From: Ruminococcus sp.
GTDB taxonomy: Bacteria; Bacillota; Clostridia; Oscillospirales; Ruminococcaceae
DNA length: 34,605 nucleotides
Reading direction: 5' to 3'
NCBI GenBank assembly: GCA_021202895.1
Contig: JAJQCE010000016.1
Coordinates: 26,650 to 61,254 of the forward strand
The position numbers and the translations under genes were made by a program. The notes below the pieces were generated by a model that saw nothing but the letters and a program-made list of their open reading frames with translations, was not told the DNA's origin and did not search any database. Shown in pieces: positions 17,074-24,937 of the stretch (within the stretch, counting starts at the first letter, position 1; each line of letters begins with the position of its first letter).

Positions 17074-18081
17074 ATGGCTAAGATAATGATATTAGGGTCG
17101 GGAGGCTTTGGACTTTCGATAGCGATCATGTGTTCAGATGCAGGGCATGAGGTTACTGTGTGGTCTAAGTTTCAGGACGAAATTGATACGATAAAGAGAA
17201 CGGGCGAGCTTAAAGCAAAGCTGCCAGGCGTAAAGGTTCCGAAGTCAGTTAAGCTTACTACCGATATAACTCAGACAAGCGGCAAAGAGCTTGTGATTTT
17301 AGGTATACCTACCGCTTTTTCACGAAGCATTTGCGAGGAAGCGGCTGAATTTGCGGATAGAGAAGCTATAATTGTGAACACGGCGAAAGGCTTGGAGCAG
17401 GAAACTCTTAAGACGATGAGCCAGGTGACAAGGGAGTCTTTCCCTGACAACAAAATCGCTATTCTGACTGGTCCTTCTCATGCGGAGGAGCTTGCGAGGG
17501 GAGTGCCGACTACAATTGTGGTAGCGTCTGATGACAGAGAAGCGTCCTATTATGTTCAGAATACCCTCTCAAATTCACATTTCAGAATCTATGTCAACGA
17601 TGATGTTCTTGGCTGTGAGCTTGGCGGCTCGCTTAAGAATGTAATTGCGCTTGCGGCGGGAGTCTGCGATGGAATGGGACTTGGAGATAACATAAAGGCG
17701 GCGCTTATGACAAGAGGAATCAGGGAAATAAGCGAGCTTGGCGTAGCTATGGGCGCGGATCCTAACACCTTTGGCGGACTTAGCGGAATAGGCGATTTGA
17801 TTGTAACCTGCTGCAGCGTTCACAGCCGAAACAGGCGCGCAGGCATGCTGATTGGTCAGGGAGTTTCCCCTGATGAGGCGGTTGAACGTGTCGGTACGGT
17901 TGAGGGATATTCCTGTACTAAAAATGCTCACGAGCTGGCAAAAAGGCTTGGCGTTGAAATGCCGATTACAGAGCAGCTCTATTCCGTTTTATTTGAGGGC
18001 GGCAATTTGGGAGATTCTATTTCTGCGCTTATGGACAGACCGCAAAAGCGTGAAATGGAGAGCGATTTTTTGGGAATTTAG
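17074..18081 (+). CDS. gpsA: Glycerol-3-phosphate dehydrogenase [NAD(P)+]
   Basis: Reduces dihydroxyacetone phosphate to sn-glycerol 3-phosphate for phospholipids. It has 335 residues. The Rossmann motif GSGGFG is at residues 8-13. The active-site blocks LTGPSHAEE and GGSLKNVIALAAG (with the catalytic lysine) are intact, as is the closing LSGIGDLIVTC and SRNRRAG. The glycine-rich loop reads GSGGFG where GAGSWG is common, a modest variation. It follows plsY by 27 bases and is ended by a hairpin. Confidence 0.96.
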   Translation: MAKIMILGSGGFGLSIAIMCSDAGHEVTVWSKFQDEIDTIKRTGELKAKLPGVKVPKSVKLTTDITQTSGKELVILGIPTAFSRSICEEAAEFADREAIIVNTAKGLEQETLKTMSQVTRESFPDNKIAILTGPSHAEELARGVPTTIVVASDDREASYYVQNTLSNSHFRIYVNDDVLGCELGGSLKNVIALAAGVCDGMGLGDNIKAALMTRGIREISELGVAMGADPNTFGGLSGIGDLIVTCCSVHSRNRRAGMLIGQGVSPDEAVERVGTVEGYSCTKNAHELAKRLGVEMPITEQLYSVLFEGGNLGDSISALMDRPQKREMESDFLGI

Positions 18082-18088
18082 AAGTATG

Positions 18089-18118
18089 GCTTCCTGCTTT
18101 TTTAGCGGGGAGCTTTTT
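18089..18118 (+). terminator. Terminator after gpsA
   Basis: A 9-bp stem with two wobble pairs (18089-18097 with 18105-18113) starts eight bases after the stop codon and is followed by TTTTT. Confidence 0.8.
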
Positions 18119-18225
18119 GCTTGGAATAATTGCAGATATAGATGAGGTTAAGCTAATATAATTAAAATAATTTTCACAATCTGAAAATCTTATTTGAATT
18201 TTTTTAGAAAAGTTGTGAAAATCTC

Positions 18226-18254
18226 TTTACAATCGGTGCAGAATATTGTATAAT
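18226..18254 (+). promoter_or_regulatory. Promoter of the pyrH-to-polC cluster
   Basis: TTTACA at 18226-18231, 17-bp spacer, TATAAT at 18249-18254. A leader of about 110 bases follows. No terminator is seen from here to the end of polC, so one long operon is plausible. Confidence 0.75.
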
Positions 18255-18371
18255 TTACTAAGAGGTTAATTCGCATAGTATGTCATGCTTTAGGCTTTGG
18301 CTGCTGTGCAAAAGAGGACTTTGAACGGAAAAAAGCTAGTTTGCTTTAGCGGAAAAGGGAGTGAATGCTTT

Positions 18372-19076
18372 ATGGAACCTAAGTATAAAAGAATTTTGCT
18401 TAAGCTAAGCGGAGAAGCACTTGCAGGAGAAAAGAAAACCGGACTTGACTATGATATAATAAATGAATTTGCCAAGTCGGTTAAAAAGTGCGTTGACGCA
18501 GGAGTTCAGGTTGGAATTGTTGTAGGCGGCGGAAACTTCTGGAGAGGAAGATCCAGCGGTGCTATGGACAGAACGAGAGCTGACCATATCGGAATGTTAG
18601 CAACGGCGATGAATGCGCTTGCGGTAGCTGACGGGATGGAAAGTTGCGGACTTCAGGTGAGAGTGCAGACGGCAATTTCTATGCCGCAGGTTGCGGAGGC
18701 GTATATCAGAAACAGAGCGGTGCGGCATTTTGAAAAGGGCAGAGTTGTGATTTTCGGCTGTGGAACGGGCAATCCGTTTTTCTCGACAGACACAGCGGCG
18801 GCGCTTAGAGCGGCTGAGATTGAAGCGGATATAATCTTTAAGGCTACGATGGTTGACGGAGTGTATGACAAGGATCCGCACAAGTATGACGATGTGGTTA
18901 AGTATGACAAAATAACCTTTGCGGATGTCCTGGCTAAGGATTTAAAGGTTATGGATTCGACTGCGGCGGCAATGTGCAAGGACAACAATCTCCCGATTTT
19001 GGTGTTCGACATTGCTCGCCCTGATAACATATACGACGCCTGCATGGGCGAGGATATTGGAACTATCATAAATTGA
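18372..19076 (+). CDS. pyrH: Uridylate kinase
   Basis: Phosphorylates UMP to UDP. Bacterial PyrH is a hexameric amino-acid-kinase-fold enzyme unrelated to eukaryotic UMP kinase. The 234 residues show [58 protein letters not shown] and the DGVYDKDP block. AAGGGAGTGA supports the ATG at 18372 over an upstream TTG-started extension. The usual upstream neighbours rpsB and tsf are absent, since a promoter stands directly before it. Confidence 0.96.
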   Translation: MEPKYKRILLKLSGEALAGEKKTGLDYDIINEFAKSVKKCVDAGVQVGIVVGGGNFWRGRSSGAMDRTRADHIGMLATAMNALAVADGMESCGLQVRVQTAISMPQVAEAYIRNRAVRHFEKGRVVIFGCGTGNPFFSTDTAAALRAAEIEADIIFKATMVDGVYDKDPHKYDDVVKYDKITFADVLAKDLKVMDSTAAAMCKDNNLPILVFDIARPDNIYDACMGEDIGTIIN

Positions 19077-19205
19077 GCTTTGCACTGTTTTTTTAGATGG
19101 GTTAGGTATATTGAAATACTGTTTTTTAGATATACTTGTAATATAGAAAGGAACATTGTACAGATCCACAGCATTGTTTAGACTTTTCATTTGTTTGGGT
19201 CTGTT

Positions 19206-19262
19206 GTAAGAACACTCGTTCCATATGAAACAAGAGTTCTTACTAGCATTTGCTACGCAGAT
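19206..19262. repeat. Intergenic hairpin repeat between pyrH and frr (copy 1)
   Basis: A 38-bp palindrome with three mismatches is centred on CATATG (19206-19243). A second hairpin follows, GCATTTGC (19247-19254) with GCAGATGC. Similar GCATTTGC...GCAAATGC hairpins precede cdsA and hisD. Short direct repeats are also present in this gap: AATATAGAAAGGA appears near 19140 and again near 19268, and CTGTTTTTTTAGAT near 19086 is echoed at about 19121. No U-tract follows the hairpins. Confidence 0.5.
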
Positions 19263-19288
19263 GCCACAATATAGAAAGGATTTTTATT

Positions 19289-19843
19289 ATGGACGCTGTA
19301 ATTAGTAAGGCAGAGGAAAAAATGAAGAAAACCATTTCGGTTTTGGTAAGTGATTTTGGTTCGGTCAGAGCAGGGAGAGCTAATCCCACAGTGCTTGACA
19401 AAATAAGGGTTGATTACTACGGCTCGCCTATGCCGATAAATCAGCTTGCGAGCGTATCTGTTGCGGAGGCAAGAGTGCTGATGATTTCACCTTGGGACAA
19501 GTCCTCGCTCAAGCCGATTGAGAAGGCTATTCAGGCATCTGAACTAGGAATAAATCCGCAGAATGACGGACAGGTTATCCGTCTGATATTCCCGCAGCTC
19601 ACAGAGGAGGATCGTAAATCGCTGGTTAAGGACGTAAAGAAGATGGGCGAGGAATCTAAGGTTGCGATTCGCTCTATTCGCCGCGATGCTATGGACAAGT
19701 GTAAGGCTAAGAAAAAGGACGGAGAGCTTACAGAGGACGATTTAAAGCACGCAGAGAACAAAATTCAGAAGATCACTGACAAGTATGTCAAGGAGATTGA
19801 CGCTAAGGTTGCGGAAAAGGGAGAAGAAATTCTTTCTATTTAA
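19289..19843 (+). CDS. frr: Ribosome recycling factor
   Basis: Together with EF-G, splits post-termination ribosomes. It has 184 residues. Diagnostic blocks are VSDFGSVRAGRANPTVLDKI, VDYYGSPMPINQLASVSV, ISPWDKSSLKPIEKAI, and IRSIRRDAMDKCKAKKKDGELTEDD in the long helical arm. The ATG at 19289 follows AGAAAGGA, and homologues start at the same point. An upstream extension from 19250 is open but crosses the hairpin repeat and is not used. Confidence 0.96.
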   Translation: MDAVISKAEEKMKKTISVLVSDFGSVRAGRANPTVLDKIRVDYYGSPMPINQLASVSVAEARVLMISPWDKSSLKPIEKAIQASELGINPQNDGQVIRLIFPQLTEEDRKSLVKDVKKMGEESKVAIRSIRRDAMDKCKAKKKDGELTEDDLKHAENKIQKITDKYVKEIDAKVAEKGEEILSI

Positions 19844-19876
19844 GCGTATTCTTTTTGCGAAAGGATTATTTTGTAA

Positions 19877-20620
19877 ATGGCTGATAAACAAAACCTGCTT
19901 CCTGCTGGAACTAAGGTGCCTGAGCATATAGGCGTGATTATGGATGGCAACGGACGATGGGCTAAAAAGCGAGGCTTGCCGAGAAAGGTCGGACACCGTG
20001 AGGGAGCGCAGACATTTCGTACGATTACCCGTCATGCGAAGAAGCTAGGAGTGAAGTACTTCACCGTCTACGCTTTTTCAACTGAAAACTGGAAAAGACC
20101 AAAGGACGAGGTTGAAGCGATAATGGACTTGTTTGAGAAGTATCTTGACGAGGTCCGCGATTTTATTGAGGAGAATATTCGCATATGCTTTATCGGCGAC
20201 AGATCCATGCTACGTGAGCGGCTTCAGCAGAAGATGAGAAGTGTTGAGGAGGATTCGCTGCATTTTGATTCTATGACGCTGCTTATTGCGATAAATTACG
20301 GCGGAAGAGACGAGATTGCTCATGCGGCGAGGGCACTTGCGTACAAGGTTCAGTCGGGCGAGATGGAAGCTAGTGAAATTGACGCACTTGCTTTGGAAAA
20401 CGAGCTTTACACCTCTAAGCTTGACGGAGATAAAGCGCCTGATGTGGATTTGGTTATCCGTCCGAGCGGAGAACAGCGGCTGTCTAACTTTATGATATGG
20501 CAGGCGGCTTATGCGGAATTTTACTATACAAATATTCTTTGGCCTGACTTTAAGCCAAAGGATCTTGAAGCGGCGGTAATTGCCTACAGCGACAGACACC
20601 GCCGATTTGGGGGAATATAA
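19877..20620 (+). CDS. uppS: Undecaprenyl diphosphate synthase
   Basis: A cis-prenyltransferase that builds the C55 lipid carrier for cell wall polymers. The 247 residues contain HIGVIMDGNGRWAKKRG with the catalytic D23, YAFSTENWKRP, and the C-terminal SGEQRLSNF and Q-AAYAEFYYTNILWPDF blocks. It draws isopentenyl diphosphate from the MEP pathway, two steps of which (dxr, ispG) are encoded just downstream. AAAGGAT precedes the ATG. Confidence 0.96.
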   Translation: MADKQNLLPAGTKVPEHIGVIMDGNGRWAKKRGLPRKVGHREGAQTFRTITRHAKKLGVKYFTVYAFSTENWKRPKDEVEAIMDLFEKYLDEVRDFIEENIRICFIGDRSMLRERLQQKMRSVEEDSLHFDSMTLLIAINYGGRDEIAHAARALAYKVQSGEMEASEIDALALENELYTSKLDGDKAPDVDLVIRPSGEQRLSNFMIWQAAYAEFYYTNILWPDFKPKDLEAAVIAYSDRHRRFGGI

Positions 20621-20635
20621 ATTGAGAGGAACGTT

Positions 20636-20706
20636 GGACGAACGAGTAGTTTGTTTTGAGCTTTTCGTTTGTGCGGTTCGTCCTAAGCATTTTGCAAGCA
20701 AAATGC
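20636..20706. repeat. Intergenic hairpin repeat between uppS and cdsA (copy 2)
   Basis: An 8-bp stem (GGACGAAC 20636-20643, GTTCGTCC 20676-20683) is followed at once by TAA and a 9-bp hairpin GCATTTTGC/GCAAAATGC (20687-20706). The stretch TTTGAGCTTTT and the block GTCCTAAGCATTT recur in copy 3 before hisD. It ends 28 bases before the cdsA start, and the ribosome binding site lies just beyond it. Confidence 0.6.
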
Positions 20707-20733
20707 CTATACATTGAAAAGGATGTGACAATT

Positions 20734-21573
20734 ATGAGAACCAGGATAATTTCTGCGGCGGTAGCGATTGCTTTTGCTATATTTGTGCTTGCGCTGGCAC
20801 ATACGTGGGTGTTTAATCTTACGCTGGCAGCGATTGCAGTAGGTGCGCTGTATGAGCTTTTTAAAGCTTTGGGCTTGATTAAGTACAGAGCGGAGTGCGC
20901 TGTGTGCTTTGCTTTTGCGTCTGTTGATATGCTTATAGGAATGGTGTACCGCAAGGACTTTTTCACGTTTTTTAATGTTAAAATCTATGGGCTTTTGTTT
21001 GTGACAGGGATACTGCTTTTGTATCTTAAAAATCGAAACAGCTATGCCTTTTCGCTTCCGTTTACGCTTATAGGAATTACGTTGATTATCTGCTACTCGT
21101 TCCATACGCTTCTGTGGATGGTTGACGACTATGAAAGCTTTGGAGTGTTTGCGGTTGTGCTTACTCTTGCAGGCGCATGGCTTGCGGATTCGGGAGCGTA
21201 TTTTGTCGGAACATTTTTCGGCAAGAACAAGCTTTGCCCTGAAATAAGTCCGAAAAAGACGATAGAGGGAGTTGTCGGCGGAACGGTTGTAAACGGAGTG
21301 CTTTTGCTGATAATTTCAGGAGTGTACACAGCGTTCATTAACAAGGACGTAGAAGTAAGGTTCGGAGTAGTGTTTATTGCAGGAATGCTTTGCGCAATTG
21401 TCGGACTTGTGGGAGATTTGGCGGCGTCTGAAATTAAGCGTCAGGCAGGAATTAAGGACTATGGAAATATAATGCCTGGTCACGGCGGAATTATGGATCG
21501 CTTTGACAGCGTGCTTACGGTAGCGCCGTTTATGTATTGGCTTATCAGTCAGGGCTGGATTGTTAAATTTTAG
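20734..21573 (+). CDS. cdsA: Phosphatidate cytidylyltransferase
   Basis: A membrane enzyme that makes CDP-diacylglycerol from phosphatidic acid and CTP, the branch point for all anionic phospholipids. The 279 residues hold about seven membrane helices. The C-terminal signature covers DLAASEIKRQAGIKDYGNIM and PGHGGIMDRFDS, with the conserved acidic residues. AAAAGGATGTGA supports the ATG at 20734. An upstream TTG at 20656 would translate the hairpin repeat and is rejected. Confidence 0.95.
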   Translation: MRTRIISAAVAIAFAIFVLALAHTWVFNLTLAAIAVGALYELFKALGLIKYRAECAVCFAFASVDMLIGMVYRKDFFTFFNVKIYGLLFVTGILLLYLKNRNSYAFSLPFTLIGITLIICYSFHTLLWMVDDYESFGVFAVVLTLAGAWLADSGAYFVGTFFGKNKLCPEISPKKTIEGVVGGTVVNGVLLLIISGVYTAFINKDVEVRFGVVFIAGMLCAIVGLVGDLAASEIKRQAGIKDYGNIMPGHGGIMDRFDSVLTVAPFMYWLISQGWIVKF

Positions 21574-21591
21574 TTGACTAAGGAATAAAAT

Positions 21592-22752
21592 ATGCAGAAT
21601 ATATCTATACTGGGTTCAACAGGCTCAATCGGCACACAGGCATTGCAGGTGGCAAAGAAGCATAATATAAATATAGCAGCTCTTGCGGCAAATTCAAATT
21701 ACACACTGCTTGCTTGTCAGGTTAAGGAATTTGGAGCGGAGTATGCCTGCATTTACGATGAAAGCTGTGTTGATGCGCTTAAGGAAGAGCTTAAGAACAC
21801 AAATGTAAAAATACTTTGCGGCGATGAGGGGCTTAAGGAAATAGCGAGGCTCAAGGGCGTTGACAAAATGCTCAACAGTGTTGTAGGAATGGTCGGACTT
21901 GTGCCGACGCTTGAAGCTATTGACGCAGGAACGGACATAGCTCTTGCGAACAAGGAAACGCTTGTGACGGGCGGCGAGCTTGTGATGAACCTTGCAAGGT
22001 ACAACGGTGTGAGGATTTTCCCAGTTGACAGCGAGCATTCGGCAATTTTTCAGTGCATTAAGGGAAACAAACCCGAACAGGTGAGGGGAATTTTCCTGAC
22101 GGCTTCAGGCGGACCGTTTTTCGGGAAAACCAAGGAGCAGCTTAAAGGTATTACTCCTGCACAGGCACTTAAGCATCCTAACTGGAGCATGGGGAGTAAA
22201 ATAACGATAGATTCGGCTACGCTTATGAACAAGGGGCTTGAATTTATTGAGGCTATGCGGCTTTTTGATTTAAAGCCAGAGCAGATAGAGATTGTGGTTC
22301 ACCGTCAGAGTATAGTTCATTCGGCGGTCGAGTTTGACGATTTTTCGGTGATAGCGCAGATGGGAGTTCCGGATATGAAAATCCCGATTCAGTACGCTCT
22401 GCTCTATCCTGAACGAATGGAATGTCCGACAGAGCATCTCTCACTTACTGATTACGGCAGGCTGACGTTTGAAAAGCCTGATATTGACACATTTGACTGC
22501 CTTAAAGCCTGCATAAAAGCGGCGAAGCTTGGCGGCAATGCTCCTGCGGCGGTAAACGGAGCGAACGAGGAGGCTGTGAGAGCGTTTTTGGATGAGAAAA
22601 TTTCATTTTTGCAGATAGGAGAGCTTGTACTTGGCGCACTTGAGGAAACGCCGTTTAAACAGGCGGTGACACTTGAAGCTGTGCTTGAAGCGGACAAAGC
22701 GGTAAGGGAAATTACAAAGAAAAAAATAGAGAAAATAAGCTTAAACAGATAG
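21592..22752 (+). CDS. dxr: 1-deoxy-D-xylulose 5-phosphate reductoisomerase
   Basis: Second step of the MEP isoprenoid pathway (DXP to 2-C-methyl-D-erythritol 4-phosphate, NADPH-dependent). It has 386 residues. The NADPH loop GSTGSIG is at residues 8-14. ANKETLVTGGE, the metal site PVDSEHSAIFQC, the flexible-loop region TASGGPF and HPNWSMGSKITIDSATLMNKGLE are all intact. It follows cdsA by 18 bases. Confidence 0.97.
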   Translation: MQNISILGSTGSIGTQALQVAKKHNINIAALAANSNYTLLACQVKEFGAEYACIYDESCVDALKEELKNTNVKILCGDEGLKEIARLKGVDKMLNSVVGMVGLVPTLEAIDAGTDIALANKETLVTGGELVMNLARYNGVRIFPVDSEHSAIFQCIKGNKPEQVRGIFLTASGGPFFGKTKEQLKGITPAQALKHPNWSMGSKITIDSATLMNKGLEFIEAMRLFDLKPEQIEIVVHRQSIVHSAVEFDDFSVIAQMGVPDMKIPIQYALLYPERMECPTEHLSLTDYGRLTFEKPDIDTFDCLKACIKAAKLGGNAPAAVNGANEEAVRAFLDEKISFLQIGELVLGALEETPFKQAVTLEAVLEADKAVREITKKKIEKISLNR

Positions 22753-22785
22753 ATACAGACAGGAACAAAATGAAAGGTACGGCAT

Positions 22786-23838
22786 ATGAGTAAGGTTTTA
22801 AGCATAGTATTTGCTATTTTGATTTTTGAGCTGATAATCGTTATTCACGAGTTTGGTCATTTTATTGTGGCGAAGAAAAACGGCGTTAAGGTGAACGAAT
22901 TTGCAATCGGAATGGGTCCTGCGATATTTAAGCGAAAAAAAGGCGAAACGCTGTATGCGCTGAGAGCTTTTCCGATAGGTGGCTACTGCGCTATGGAGGG
23001 CGAGGACGAGGACAGCGAGGACGAGAGAGCGTTTAATAAAAAAAGTCCGATAAGAAAGATAGCGATAGTCATTGCCGGAATAGTGATGAATATTATTCTG
23101 GGCTTTGTGCTGATTCTGATAAACACCTGCATTTCAGGTCCTATAACCTCGACTACCGTATCAAAGTTTTACGACGATGCGCTTTCGCATGAAACGGGAC
23201 TTGAAGTAGGGGATAAGATTATAAGCGTGAACGGTATGAGAATTTTTACCGCAACGGATATTTCCTATCAGTTTCAAAATGACGAGGACGGAATTTTTGA
23301 CATGGTTGTAAAGCGTGACGGCGAAAGGGTGGAGCTTGAGGACGTGCAGTTTGTCACGGAGGACGGCTCGCTTTATATTGACTTCATGGTAAAGCCGATT
23401 TCTCTTAATCCTTTGACGGCGATGAGCGAATCGTTTAAGTCTACGCTTACCTATTCAAGACTGATATATATTTCGCTCTTTGATATGCTTAGAGGAAAGT
23501 ATTCACTTAATGATCTGTCGGGTCCTGTGGGAATAGTTGAGCAGATTGACGAGGTTATAGATTCGCAGACGTCTGAGGAAACTGGAATAGATTGGCTTTC
23601 TCTGGCACAGAATATGCTGGTGATGGGCGGATTCATCTCGATAAATATCGGACTGTTTAATTTGCTTCCGTTGCCTGCTCTTGACGGCGGACGGCTGATA
23701 TTTTTGCTTATTGAGCTTGTTCGCCGCAAGCCTGTAAATCCAAAGTACGAGGGCATGGTTCACTTTGTCGGAATGGCTGTTCTGATGGTTCTGATGGTTG
23801 TGGTGACAGTGAGCGATGTAACAAAGCTTTTTAGCTAG
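22786..23838 (+). CDS. rseP: Site-2 intramembrane metalloprotease with PDZ domain
   Basis: A membrane zinc protease of the M50/RseP (RasP) group that cuts transmembrane anti-sigma factors or signal peptide remnants. The zinc motif HEFGH is at residues 21-25 in the first membrane helix. A PDZ domain follows (about 120-200, with GLEVGDKIISVNGMRI), then the third ligand in LPLPALDGGRL in a late helix. At 350 residues it is the single-PDZ form of Firmicutes. It stands between dxr and ispG, its usual place. Its substrate is not evident. Confidence 0.94.
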   Translation: MSKVLSIVFAILIFELIIVIHEFGHFIVAKKNGVKVNEFAIGMGPAIFKRKKGETLYALRAFPIGGYCAMEGEDEDSEDERAFNKKSPIRKIAIVIAGIVMNIILGFVLILINTCISGPITSTTVSKFYDDALSHETGLEVGDKIISVNGMRIFTATDISYQFQNDEDGIFDMVVKRDGERVELEDVQFVTEDGSLYIDFMVKPISLNPLTAMSESFKSTLTYSRLIYISLFDMLRGKYSLNDLSGPVGIVEQIDEVIDSQTSEETGIDWLSLAQNMLVMGGFISINIGLFNLLPLPALDGGRLIFLLIELVRRKPVNPKYEGMVHFVGMAVLMVLMVVVTVSDVTKLFS

Positions 23839-23876
23839 GGCGCAAATGCTCTTGAGAAAGATGAGGTAGACTTAGA

Positions 23877-24917
23877 ATGGAAAGAGCGCTAAAGCCTGTT
23901 AGAGTTGGCAATCTGACCTTGGACGGCAAAAGGATATATGTTCAGAGTATGCTTAATGTAGAAGCGCATAAAATCGAGGAAAGCGTTAATCAGGCTAAAG
24001 AGCTTGAAGCGGCAGGCTGTGAAATTATCAGAGCGGCTGTTCCTGATATGGCGGCTGTGGAGCTTATCGGCGCACTTAAAAATGTCGTGAGCGTTCCGAT
24101 TGTAGCGGATATTCACTTTGACTATCGGCTTGCGATTGCCTGCGTTGAGGCAGGAGTTGACAAAATACGAATCAATCCTGGAAATATCGGCGGCAACGAA
24201 AAGGTTAAAGCGGTTGCCGATAAATGCAGAGCGAACGGAGTGCCGATAAGGATAGGAGTAAACGGCGGCTCGCTTGAAAAGGATCTGCTTGAAAAGTACG
24301 GCTCACCTACTGCACAGGCACTTGTCGACAGCGCTATGCGGCATATTGAGCTTTTGGAGAAAAATGATTTTGACAACATAGTGGTTTCTCTTAAATCGTC
24401 AGATGTTTTGACAATGATTGAAGCGTATAGGCTGTTAGCTAAGCGGTGCGCTTATCCGCTTCACCTTGGAGTTACAGAGGCAGGAACGCAGAGAATGGGG
24501 ATAATTAAATCCTCTATAGGCATAGGTTCGCTTTTGGCTGACGGTATAGGCGAAACGATAAGAGTTTCTCTGACAGACGACCCTGTGAACGAGGTATATG
24601 CGGCGAAGGATATTCTTAAAGCTCTGGGAAAGGGCGGAGGAGTTAAAATAGTTGCCTGTCCCACCTGCGGACGAACAAAGATAGATCTGATACCGCTTGC
24701 TAAAAGGATTGAGGAAGCAGTTAAAGATATAGACAAGGATATAACCGTAGCTGTAATGGGCTGTGTTGTAAACGGAATCGGAGAGGCAGGAGAAGCGGAT
24801 ATAGGCATTGCGGGCGGAAACGGTTGCGCTGTTCTTTTTAAAAAGGGCAAGCAGATAAAAAAGGTATCGGAGCAGGAGATTCTGCCGCTGCTGCTTGAGG
24901 AAATAGAAAAGCTTTAA
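23877..24917 (+). CDS. ispG: 4-hydroxy-3-methylbut-2-enyl diphosphate synthase
   Basis: Penultimate step of the MEP pathway, a [4Fe-4S] enzyme acting on MEcPP. The 346 residues begin with the TIM-barrel part (VADIHFDYRLAI, KIRINPGNIG, RIGVNGGSLE, HLGVTEAGT). The iron-sulfur domain carries CPTCGRTKID and the third cysteine in VMGCVVNGIGEAGEADIG. It is the short bacterial form without the insert found in plants. It follows rseP by 38 bases. Confidence 0.97.
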   Translation: MERALKPVRVGNLTLDGKRIYVQSMLNVEAHKIEESVNQAKELEAAGCEIIRAAVPDMAAVELIGALKNVVSVPIVADIHFDYRLAIACVEAGVDKIRINPGNIGGNEKVKAVADKCRANGVPIRIGVNGGSLEKDLLEKYGSPTAQALVDSAMRHIELLEKNDFDNIVVSLKSSDVLTMIEAYRLLAKRCAYPLHLGVTEAGTQRMGIIKSSIGIGSLLADGIGETIRVSLTDDPVNEVYAAKDILKALGKGGGVKIVACPTCGRTKIDLIPLAKRIEEAVKDIDKDITVAVMGCVVNGIGEAGEADIGIAGGNGCAVLFKKGKQIKKVSEQEILPLLLEEIEKL

Positions 24918-24937
24918 ACGAAAGAAAAGTGAAAATT

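Noticed and set aside
17852-18145. Alternate-frame ORF at the end of gpsA
   Set aside because: It overlaps conserved gpsA sequence and a terminator, and has no plausible ribosome binding site.
18297-18371. Extended pyrH start
   Set aside because: AAGGGAGTGA lies before the ATG at 18372, and UMP kinases begin near [11 protein letters not shown].
18653-19190. Long minus-strand ORFs antisense to pyrH
   Set aside because: Their length reflects codon bias of the sense gene. They show no domain and no start signal.
19250-19288. Extended frr start
   Set aside because: It runs through a hairpin and over the AGAAAGGA site, and homologues start at MDAV-like residues.
20656-20733. Extended cdsA start through the hairpin repeat
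   Set aside because: The added residues would be encoded by repeat DNA, and AAAAGGATGTGA supports the ATG at 20734.
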